A model generated the notes under the pieces. The model did no database searches and was not told the origin of the DNA. It saw only the letters and a program-made list of their open reading frames with translations. The position numbers and the translations under genes are program-made. From an uncultured Clostridiaceae bacterium (GTDB lineage: Bacteria > Bacillota > Clostridia > Lachnospirales > Lachnospiraceae), in assembly GCA_947175805.1 (NCBI GenBank), contig CAMWOF010000207.1, positions 1 to 5,070 of the forward strand: a DNA stretch of 5,070 nucleotides, written 5' to 3'. Each line of letters opens with the position of its first letter. Within the stretch, counting starts at the first letter, position 1. This document shows, piece by piece, positions 1 through 5,070 of the stretch.

Positions 1-2
1 GT

Positions 3-14
3 GTATGCGCATAC
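3..14. repeat. 12-bp perfect palindrome upstream of the MATE gene
   Basis: GTATGCGCATAC is a perfect inverted repeat with no spacer, ending 59 bases before the MATE start codon. Dyads of this kind upstream of efflux genes are often operators for TetR- or MarR-type repressors, but no regulator gene is visible because the window begins here. The right half continues into GCATACGGCA (9-18), a 10-mer that recurs on the - strand at 1885-1894 in the leader of the SCP2 gene. The palindrome is read directly from the sequence. An operator role is only inferred, and it could equally be the tail of an upstream hairpin or chance. Confidence 0.35.
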
Positions 15-23
15 GGCATGCGT

Positions 24-51
24 CTGACAAACATACGAAGTAATGCAAAAT
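24..51 (+). promoter_or_regulatory. Possible weak promoter for the MATE gene
   Basis: CTGACA at 24-29 resembles a -35 box and CAAAAT at 46-51 is a poor -10 box, with a 16-base spacer. This would start transcription near 58, leaving a leader of only about 16 nt before the start codon, just enough to include the ribosome binding site. The match is weak. The real promoter may lie left of the window, or the gene may be a downstream member of an operon. Confidence 0.2.
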
Positions 52-61
52 AAAATAGGCC

Positions 62-66
62 AGGAG
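62..66 (+). promoter_or_regulatory. Ribosome binding site of the MATE gene
   Basis: AGGAG lies 7 bases before the ATG at 74, the standard Gram-positive spacing. It supports this ATG as the start. The first conserved family segment (the NLADTFFIGQ region) begins about 36 residues later, as expected for a full-length MATE protein. Confidence 0.8.
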
Positions 67-73
67 AATACAA

Positions 74-1438
74 ATGAAAGATAAAACAACAGAAATTTTT
101 AGAAATGCACCCGTGCCCAAGGCGGTGCTGAGCAACATTATACCTTCTATTATCAGTATGCTTATGGTACTGGCATACAATTTGGCGGACACCTTTTTTA
201 TCGGACAGACAAAAAATGCCCTGATGGTGGCCGCAGTATCCATTGCAACCCCGGCGTTTCTGCTTTTTATGGCAGTGGGCATGCTGTTCGGCATCGGCGG
301 CACCTCCCTGATTTCCCGGATGTTAGGAGAGGGCAAGGGCGAACGGGCAAAAAACGCCTCTGCCTTCTGCTTCTGGACAGGCCTTTCGATTGGCATCATT
401 TCCATGATACTAATATGGATTTTTGCTGAACCGGTCTGCCGCTTAATCGGCGCCAGCGATGATACTCTGGAATACACCGTGCAGTATCTGACCATTGTCG
501 CAGGGGGAATTCCTTTTTTGATTGTGAGCAACAGCTTCAGCAATATTATCCGTGCCGAAGGACATGCAAACAAAGCCATGGCAGGCATGATTATTGGCAA
601 CCTGTTAAATATCGTACTAGACCCGGTTATGATACTGGGCTTTGGCTGGAATGTGGCGGGAGCTGCCATCGCCACCGTGCTGGGAAATGTATTTGCCAGT
701 GCTTTTTACATCATACATTTGTTGTCCAAAAACTCTTCCCTGTCAATCAGGCCACAGGATTATAAAGCACGGGAACGGATTGCCCTCGGCGTGTTTGCCA
801 TCGGTATTCCCGCCTCCCTAAACAGCGTTCTCATGAGCGTATCTAATATCGTCATTAACAATATGATGATGAAGCACGGAGATATGGCGGTTGCCGGCCT
901 CGGCGTTGCCATGAAAATCAATATGATTGCGGTGATGCTGTTAATTGGTGTGGGCACCGGCATCCAGCCGCTATTAGGTTATTGCTACGGAGCAAGGAAC
1001 CGGGAACGGTATATCGCAGTACTGAAGTTCTCCATGCTCTTTGCATTGGGGCTCAGCATCGTTATGACTGCCATCTGCTACTGCGGCGCCGGCCCGCTTG
1101 TCAATGCATTTTTAGAGGATGCAGACGCGTACAGCTACGGCATTGCCTTTGCCAGAATCTATATCTATTCCGGTCCCATCTTAGGACAGCTTTTCGTGTT
1201 GATTAATGCCATCCAGTCCACCGGTGCAGCACTGCCTTCCTTGATTCTTTCCATCAGCCGCCAGGGGCTACTATATCTTCCGATTGTGCTGACCTTAAAT
1301 GCCGTTCTTAACACGCCTGAGAGCCTTGCCGCCGCCCAACCCATCACCGACTATCTGGCAACCGCATTGGCCGCAGTATTATTTATTTTTACATATAAGA
1401 AATACTTTAAGAGCTTTCCAAAGGAGACTGCCAAATAA
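74..1438 (+). CDS. MATE family efflux transporter
   Basis: The product is 454 aa, the usual length of bacterial MATE (multidrug and toxic compound extrusion) proteins. These are 12-helix inner-membrane antiporters that expel drugs or cationic metabolites in exchange for Na+ or H+. The protein is hydrophobic throughout and shows the two repeated MatE halves, roughly residues 15-220 and 235-440. Family signatures visible are NLADTFFIGQ (36-45), GGTSLISRMLGEG (75-87), the DPVMILGFGWNVAGAAIATV segment (183-202) marking the end of the first half, and GIQPLLGYCYGA (296-307) in the second. The basic C-terminal tail (from about 441) is probably cytoplasmic. The sequence looks closest to the clostridial MepA/DinF-like branch, but substrate and coupling ion cannot be read from it. 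The gene stands alone on its strand, converges with the SCP2 gene, and is followed by a strong terminator. No frameshift or missing segment is seen. Confidence 0.95.
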   Translation: MKDKTTEIFRNAPVPKAVLSNIIPSIISMLMVLAYNLADTFFIGQTKNALMVAAVSIATPAFLLFMAVGMLFGIGGTSLISRMLGEGKGERAKNASAFCFWTGLSIGIISMILIWIFAEPVCRLIGASDDTLEYTVQYLTIVAGGIPFLIVSNSFSNIIRAEGHANKAMAGMIIGNLLNIVLDPVMILGFGWNVAGAAIATVLGNVFASAFYIIHLLSKNSSLSIRPQDYKARERIALGVFAIGIPASLNSVLMSVSNIVINNMMMKHGDMAVAGLGVAMKINMIAVMLLIGVGTGIQPLLGYCYGARNRERYIAVLKFSMLFALGLSIVMTAICYCGAGPLVNAFLEDADAYSYGIAFARIYIYSGPILGQLFVLINAIQSTGAALPSLILSISRQGLLYLPIVLTLNAVLNTPESLAAAQPITDYLATALAAVLFIFTYKKYFKSFPKETAK

Positions 1439-1458
1439 AATTTTATATTTTTTCACAC

Positions 1459-1507
1459 AAAAAGACTGCCGTTTCGCGGAACCTCCGCCAAACGGCAGTC
1501 TTTTTTT
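1459..1507. terminator. Bidirectional rho-independent terminator between convergent genes
   Basis: The arms 1459-1474 and 1490-1505 pair perfectly over 16 bp, including the core GACTGCCGTTT with AAACGGCAGTC. After one C-C mismatch a further 5 bp form (GCGGA 1476-1480 with TCCGC 1484-1488), closing on a 3-base loop. The + strand ends in seven Ts (1501-1507) for the MATE transcript, whose stop codon is 20 bases upstream. The - strand reads a run of five Ts after the stem (complement of 1459-1463), so the hairpin can also end the SCP2 transcript, whose stop codon lies 20 bases before it on that strand. Confidence 0.93.
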
Positions 1508-1527
1508 CAGAAATAAGCCAGCTATGC

Positions 1528-1845
1528 CTATAACAGCTTGCTGAACTCCAACACCTTCTCTACGCTGCCCTCAATTTTCAACTTGCCTGTGGTAAAAGCG
1601 AAAACCGGGTCTAACTTACCATCCATAAGCTTTAAGAAATTTTTGGAATCCATAATTACCTTTGCCTGTCTGTCATTATACTCATACGGCTCTACAGAGA
1701 GCTTGCCGTCCTTGACCTCCACATAGAAGGCACCCTCACCTTCACCGGTAATGTTCACCTGAATTGCCAAAAAGCCGCTTAAGTCCTTGTCCTTTACATC
1801 TGTCAATCTTTTTTTTACCTTGTCCACAATCTCTTCGTATGTCAT
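1528..1845 (-). CDS. Stand-alone SCP2 sterol-binding domain protein
   Basis: The product is 105 aa, consisting of essentially one SCP2 (sterol carrier protein 2) domain. The pattern fits the family: an amphipathic N-terminal helix (1-18), a beta-sheet stretch with GEGAFYVEVKDGKLSV (36-51), then the hallmark LMDGKLDPVFAFTTGKLKIEG (73-93) and a C-terminal helix. SCP2 domains form a hydrophobic tunnel for lipids or fatty acyl groups. In bacteria that make no sterols the ligand is generally unknown, and a lipid or acyl ligand is only inferred here. No signal peptide or membrane helix is visible, so the protein is probably cytosolic. The ATG at 1845 is preceded by AGGAGG at ideal spacing, and the stop is TAG. 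It lies downstream of gltBD on the same strand but has its own likely promoter. Family assignment is confident; the cellular role is not known. Confidence 0.92.
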   Translation of the reverse strand: MTYEEIVDKVKKRLTDVKDKDLSGFLAIQVNITGEGEGAFYVEVKDGKLSVEPYEYNDRQAKVIMDSKNFLKLMDGKLDPVFAFTTGKLKIEGSVEKVLEFSKLL

Positions 1846-1853
1846 TACAGAAC

Positions 1854-1859
1854 CCTCCT
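1854..1859 (-). promoter_or_regulatory. Ribosome binding site of the SCP2 gene
   Basis: On the - strand the sequence reads AGGAGG followed by 8 bases and then the ATG at 1845. This is a full consensus Shine-Dalgarno site. It fixes the start codon and suggests efficient translation. Confidence 0.88.
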
Positions 1860-1869
1860 AATCATATTT

Positions 1870-1915
1870 ACTGTCGCTGCCCCTTGCCGTATGCCCCTGG
1901 GAGCGTACGGACAGT
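1870..1915 (-). promoter_or_regulatory. Inverted repeat in the SCP2 gene leader
   Basis: An outer inverted repeat, ACTGTC (1870-1875) with GACAGT (1910-1915), encloses an inner one, CGTA (1888-1891) with TACG (1906-1909), which continues as GC/GC after one mismatched position. The inner arms can alternatively be written CCGTA/TACGG, competing with the outer stem for G1910. It sits just upstream of the ribosome binding site in the predicted leader. No T run follows it on the - strand, so it is not a standard terminator. It matches no riboswitch class that I recognise. A role in mRNA stability or protein binding is possible but unproven. Confidence 0.35.
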
Positions 1916-1961
1916 CATAAGCTGTATGCTTCCCTATATGCTGTCATCTGCTACGACACTT

Positions 1962-1989
1962 ATTATACACTCTGTAAATTATTTTGCAA
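1962..1989 (-). promoter_or_regulatory. Likely sigma-A promoter for the SCP2 gene
   Basis: Read on the - strand, TTGCAA (1984-1989) serves as the -35 box and a perfect TATAAT (1962-1967) as the -10 box, with a 16-base, AT-rich spacer. Transcription would begin near 1955, giving a leader of about 110 nt before the SCP2 start. The position inside the gap just after gltD indicates that the SCP2 gene can be expressed independently of gltBD. Confidence 0.65.
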
Positions 1990-2046
1990 GACGTAATATC
2001 AATTTTATGTTCAGATTTTTCGCAAAGCATCTGTTATCCGGGCTGA

Positions 2047-3549
2047 CTACGCCAAATTAGAATAGCCCATCAGAGCTTCATCTACTTCTCTGGCAACCTC
2101 TCTGCCCTCCCGAATCGCCCATACCACCAGGGACTGCCCCCTGTGCATGTCGCCGGCGGTAAATATCTTAGGCACATCCGTGGCATATCTGCCCGGAGCT
2201 GTCTTTACATTTGTCCGCTCATTTAAAGAAACGCCAAACGCCTTGGAAACATATTCCTGGGAACCTAAGAAACCTGCCGCAATCAACACCAGATCACACT
2301 CAATCTCATACTCGCTGTCCGGTATTTCACTCATAACCATGCGACCAGTTTTTTCATCCTTTTTCCAGTCCAGCATCACACAGATTGCCTTCGTGACATT
2401 TCCCTGCTTATCCTTCACAAATTCCTTCACCGTTGTCTCATAAATCCGAAGGTCATCTCCATAAACCGCAATGGCTTCCTCCTGCCCGTAATCCGTCTTG
2501 GCTACTCTTGGCCACTCCGGCCACGGATTATTTTCTGCCCGCGTCTCCGGCAGTTTCGGCATCATCTCCAACTGCACAACTACCGCTGCACCGTGCCGGA
2601 CAGAGGTACCCACGCAGTCATTTCCGGTATCCCCGCCGCCGATGACGAGCACCTTTTTATCTTTTGCACTGATATATCCGCCATCCTTTAAGCCCGAATC
2701 CAGCAGGCTCTTTGTGGTTGCCTTTAGGAAATCCACGGCGAAATGAATCCCGCCAGCATCCCTTCCCGGCACCTTGATATCCCTCGGATTTGAAGCTCCG
2801 CAGGCTAGAATCACGCTGTCGTATTCTGAAAGCAGCTTGTCCGCCGGATATCCGCCCTTTGATTTTGGCGCACCAACATTCGCCTCCGTGACAAATGTTA
2901 CGCCTTCCTCCTTCATAATATCCACCTTGCGGTCAATGATATGCTTTTCCAACTTCATATTCGGAATACCGTACATGAGCAGCCCGCCTATCCTGTCGCT
3001 TCTCTCGAATACGGTAACCGCGTGCCCCCGCTTATTCAACTGATCTGCCGCCGCTAAGCCCGCCGGGCCGGAACCTATCACAGCCACCCGCTTGCCTGTG
3101 CGGACTGAAGGCGCCTTTGCCGCCGCTAAGCCCTTTTCGTAAGCATTTTCTATAATCCAGTTTTCATTTTCCTTGACCGTCACCGGCTCCCCGTTCAAGT
3201 TACAGGTACACGCCGCTTCGCACGGTGCCGGACACACCCTGGAGGTAAACTCCGGAAAATTGTTCGTTTTTTTCAGGCGGTGATATGCCTGCTCCGGGTT
3301 GTCATTATAAATCAAATCATTCCACTCAGGAATCAGATTATTCAGGGGACAGCCGGATGCCATGCCGCCAATCAGCAGCCCGGACTGACAAAAGGGTACG
3401 CCGCAGTCCATGCAGCGTCCCGCCTGGCATTTCCTCTGCCCGTCAGAAAGCGGTGTGTGAAACTCATTAAAGTTTTTTACTCTCTGCTTCGGGCTAAGCC
3501 CCGGTGCATTTTCCCTTTCATATTCTAAAAAACCAGTTGGTTTACCCAT
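2047..3549 (-). CDS. gltD: Glutamate synthase (NADPH) small subunit
   Basis: GltD (500 aa) is the FAD and Fe-S subunit of glutamate synthase. It takes electrons from NAD(P)H and passes them to GltB, which makes glutamate from 2-oxoglutarate and glutamine-derived ammonia. The N-terminal domain carries the cysteines of the low-potential 4Fe-4S clusters: RCMDCGVPFC (C46, C49, C54), GCPLNNLIPEWNDLIY (C67 on) and VCPAPCEAAC (C106, C110, C114). The FAD-binding motif VIGSGPAGLAAA starts at 157 and the NADPH-binding motif VIGGGDTGND at 302. The C-terminal FTAGDMHRGQSLVVWAIREG (463-482) is the family's FAD-contact signature. Length is normal (about 480-500 aa). The ATG at 3549 is chosen over an upstream ATG (3567) and TTG (3588) because MGKPTGFLEYER is the family N-terminus and a GGAAGG site precedes it. 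gltB lies 69 bases upstream, so the two are probably one operon. It is intact with no missing motif. Confidence 0.96.
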   Translation of the reverse strand: MGKPTGFLEYERENAPGLSPKQRVKNFNEFHTPLSDGQRKCQAGRCMDCGVPFCQSGLLIGGMASGCPLNNLIPEWNDLIYNDNPEQAYHRLKKTNNFPEFTSRVCPAPCEAACTCNLNGEPVTVKENENWIIENAYEKGLAAAKAPSVRTGKRVAVIGSGPAGLAAADQLNKRGHAVTVFERSDRIGGLLMYGIPNMKLEKHIIDRKVDIMKEEGVTFVTEANVGAPKSKGGYPADKLLSEYDSVILACGASNPRDIKVPGRDAGGIHFAVDFLKATTKSLLDSGLKDGGYISAKDKKVLVIGGGDTGNDCVGTSVRHGAAVVVQLEMMPKLPETRAENNPWPEWPRVAKTDYGQEEAIAVYGDDLRIYETTVKEFVKDKQGNVTKAICVMLDWKKDEKTGRMVMSEIPDSEYEIECDLVLIAAGFLGSQEYVSKAFGVSLNERTNVKTAPGRYATDVPKIFTAGDMHRGQSLVVWAIREGREVAREVDEALMGYSNLA

Positions 3550-3556
3550 TTTTACA

Positions 3557-3565
3557 CTTCCTTCC
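3557..3565 (-). promoter_or_regulatory. Ribosome binding site that decides the gltD start
   Basis: On the - strand GGAAGGAAG ends 7 bases before the ATG at 3549; its AAGGA core is 9 bases away. The site lies inside any reading frame begun at 3567 or 3588, which argues that those upstream in-frame starts are not used. The 3567 ATG has only a weak AGGG 10 bases before it. Confidence 0.75.
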
Positions 3566-3569
3566 ATAT

Positions 3570-3593
3570 GCCGGATACCCTGCAGCAACCGGC
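3570..3593 (-). other. Short GC-rich hairpin between gltB and gltD
   Basis: GCCGG (3570-3574) and CCGGC (3589-3593) form a 5-bp stem with a 14-base loop, placed between the gltB stop codon and the gltD ribosome binding site. There is no T run, so it should not terminate transcription. It could mark an RNA processing or stability point within the gltBD message, or be chance. Confidence 0.25.
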
Positions 3594-3618
3594 GATTACA
3601 TAACCTTCATATTGCACC

Positions 3619-5070
3619 TTACACTGCCCCTTTGATTGCATAAAACGCCTCAATCTGTGCCTGCTCACTGGAAAGGCCCTTCTCTTCCATCTGGATAATC
3701 ATATTCATCATCTGCTTATAATCATGCGGAATAATCTTCTTGAACTTCGGAAGATACTCGCCAAAATTATCCAGGATTTTCTTCCCCAGCTCTGAATTTG
3801 TATAAGCCACATGCTCACTGATAATTTCCTTCAGCTCCATGACGTCATATTTATCTGATACAGGACCAAATTCTACCATCTCCTTATTGAGCTTCATATA
3901 CAAATCATTTTCTCCGTCCAGCACATAGGCGATACCGCCGCTCATGCCTGCCGCGAAATTTTTCCCTGTCTGTCCGAGCACCACAACGCGCCCGCCGGTC
4001 ATATACTCACAGCCGTGGTCTCCCACGCCCTCTACTACCGCCGTCGCACCGGAATTTCTTACCGCAAACCGCTCCCCGGCAACGCCGTTGATAAACGCCT
4101 TGCCGCTGGTAGCGCCGTAGAGCGCCACATTGCCGATGATTATATTTTCATCCTGCTTAAAGCCAACCTCTTTCGGCGGATATACCACCAGCTTGCCGCC
4201 GGATAAGCCCTTACCGAAGTAATCATTGCTGTCACCAACCAGCTCCAGCGTCAGACCCTTCGGAATAAATGCGCCAAAGCTCTGCCCGCCGGCACCGTTA
4301 CATTTTACGGTAAAGGTATCCTCCGGCAAGGTATTGTAATAACGCTTTGTTATCTCTGCGCCAAAAATGGTGCCCACGGAACGGTCTGTATTGGTGACAT
4401 CGATTTCCACGCTCTTTTTCTGTCCCTTCTCCAGCGCGGTTTTTAGCTTTGTCAACAGCATCCGCTCATCTACAGTCTTTTCCAACTGGAAATCATAGAC
4501 GTTCTTAGAGGCATACGTAATCTGATTCTGTTCGGAATCTACAAAAGGATTATTGAGGATTCTGGACAAATCCACATTCTTTTCTGCGGCGGCATCCTTT
4601 ACCACCAGCAAATCCGTCCGCCCTACCAGCTCATCTAACGTACGCACACCCAGCTTTGCCATATACTCTCTCAATTCTTCCGCTATAAAGCGCATAAAAT
4701 TAACGACATATTCCGGTTTTCCCTTGAATCGCTTACGAAGCTCCGGGTTCTGGGTCGCAACGCCCACCGGACAAGTATCCAGGTTGCAAACCCGCATCAT
4801 AACACAGCCCATGGTCACAAGCGGCGCAGTGGCAAAACCGAACTCCTCTGCACCCAGCATGGCTGCCACCGCCACGTCACGCCCGCTCATCAGCTTGCCA
4901 TCCGTCTCAATAATGACCTTATCCCTGAGTTCGTTCATAATCAGCGTCTGGTGTGTCTCCGCAAGGCCCAGCTCCCACGGAAGCCCGGCATTGTAAATCG
5001 AGTTTCTCGGCGACGCGCCGGTGCCTCCGTCATAGCCGGAAATCAGGATTACCTGTGCTCCCGCCTTTGC
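3619..5070 (-). CDS. gltB: Glutamate synthase large subunit, 3' part (5' end beyond window)
   Basis: The open frame runs off the right edge, so only the last 483 residues are seen. Full GltB is about 1500 aa, so roughly 1000 residues, including the glutamine amidotransferase domain, lie outside. Visible first is the end of the FMN synthase domain: ISGYDGGTGASP (10-21) and GLPWELGLAETHQTL (29-43). Next come GCVMMRVCNLDTCPVGVATQ (88-107), whose cysteines C89, C95 and C100 have the C-x5-C-x4-C spacing of the 3Fe-4S cluster, and then the GXGXG beta-helix domain (about 195-385), with GAGGQSFGAF at 259-268 and many regularly spaced glycines. The last 90 or so residues form a charged helical tail. 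The protein converts 2-oxoglutarate and ammonia, channelled from glutamine, to glutamate using electrons from GltD. An internal ATG at 4938 is not the true start, because the conserved family sequence continues upstream of it to the window edge. The stop is TAA, 69 bases before gltD. Confidence 0.96.
   Translation of the reverse strand, partial: AKAGAQVILISGYDGGTGASPRNSIYNAGLPWELGLAETHQTLIMNELRDKVIIETDGKLMSGRDVAVAAMLGAEEFGFATAPLVTMGCVMMRVCNLDTCPVGVATQNPELRKRFKGKPEYVVNFMRFIAEELREYMAKLGVRTLDELVGRTDLLVVKDAAAEKNVDLSRILNNPFVDSEQNQITYASKNVYDFQLEKTVDERMLLTKLKTALEKGQKKSVEIDVTNTDRSVGTIFGAEITKRYYNTLPEDTFTVKCNGAGGQSFGAFIPKGLTLELVGDSNDYFGKGLSGGKLVVYPPKEVGFKQDENIIIGNVALYGATSGKAFINGVAGERFAVRNSGATAVVEGVGDHGCEYMTGGRVVVLGQTGKNFAAGMSGGIAYVLDGENDLYMKLNKEMVEFGPVSDKYDVMELKEIISEHVAYTNSELGKKILDNFGEYLPKFKKIIPHDYKQMMNMIIQMEEKGLSSEQAQIEAFYAIKGAV

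Noticed and set aside
1764..2060. Open frame of 98 codons on the + strand covering the gltD-SCP2 gap
   Set aside because: It overlaps the 5' end of the SCP2 gene antisense and the - strand promoter and leader. Its translation looks like no known protein, and it has no clear ribosome binding site.
3280..3528. Overlapping + strand open frames opposite the gltD N-terminus
   Set aside because: They are antisense to the conserved cysteine-rich Fe-S region of gltD and have no domain or initiation signal of their own.
3550..3588. N-terminal extension of gltD from a TTG at 3588 or ATG at 3567
   Set aside because: The extra residues precede the family's usual N-terminus (MGKPTGFLEYER), and the good ribosome binding site lies inside the extension, favouring the ATG at 3549.
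3619..4938. gltB beginning at the internal ATG at 4938
   Set aside because: The same frame stays open to the window edge and encodes 44 more residues of conserved GltB sequence, including SGYDGGTGASP, so the gene is partial rather than short.
4553..4996. Open frame of 147 codons on the + strand
   Set aside because: It lies entirely antisense to the strongly conserved gltB frame, shows no recognisable domain, and is a shadow of that gene's codon use.
1..5070. CRISPR array, insertion sequence, tRNA or prophage signal
   Set aside because: No regularly spaced direct repeats, transposase-like frame, terminal inverted repeats or tRNA-like cloverleaf was seen. Nearly all bases are in four ordinary genes.

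Overview
The window reads as a piece of a low-to-mid GC Gram-positive anaerobe, most likely a Clostridia member of the Lachnospiraceae type. This is an inference from three things: strong AGGAG-type ribosome binding sites before the genes, protein sequences that resemble clostridial MATE and glutamate synthase proteins, and compact gene spacing with a hairpin-plus-T-run terminator. No rRNA or other phylogenetic marker is present, so the genus is not called.

Layout. A complete MATE-family multidrug/cation antiporter gene lies on the + strand (74-1438). It converges on a block of three genes on the - strand. In their direction of transcription these are the 3' part of gltB (glutamate synthase large subunit, cut by the right window edge, 3619-5070), gltD (small subunit, 2047-3549) and a small stand-alone SCP2 sterol-carrier-like protein (1528-1845). 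A long hairpin at 1459-1507 with T runs on both strands separates the two convergent units and probably terminates both. The 201-base gap between gltD and the SCP2 gene (1846-2046) holds a good sigma-A-like promoter on the - strand and a leader of about 110 nt with an inverted repeat. The first 73 bases hold the MATE ribosome binding site and a 12-bp perfect palindrome.

How the genes work together. GltB and GltD form NADPH-dependent glutamate synthase (GOGAT), which makes two glutamates from glutamine and 2-oxoglutarate and is central to ammonia assimilation. They are co-oriented, with 69 bases between them, and very likely form one operon. The SCP2 protein may be partly co-transcribed with them, since no clear terminator follows gltD, but it also appears to have its own promoter. 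No functional link between it and GOGAT is evident. The MATE transporter is an independent unit.

No undescribed system is evident: the coding content is ordinary core and housekeeping genes. The observations worth a second look are small-scale regulatory ones in the two non-coding stretches.
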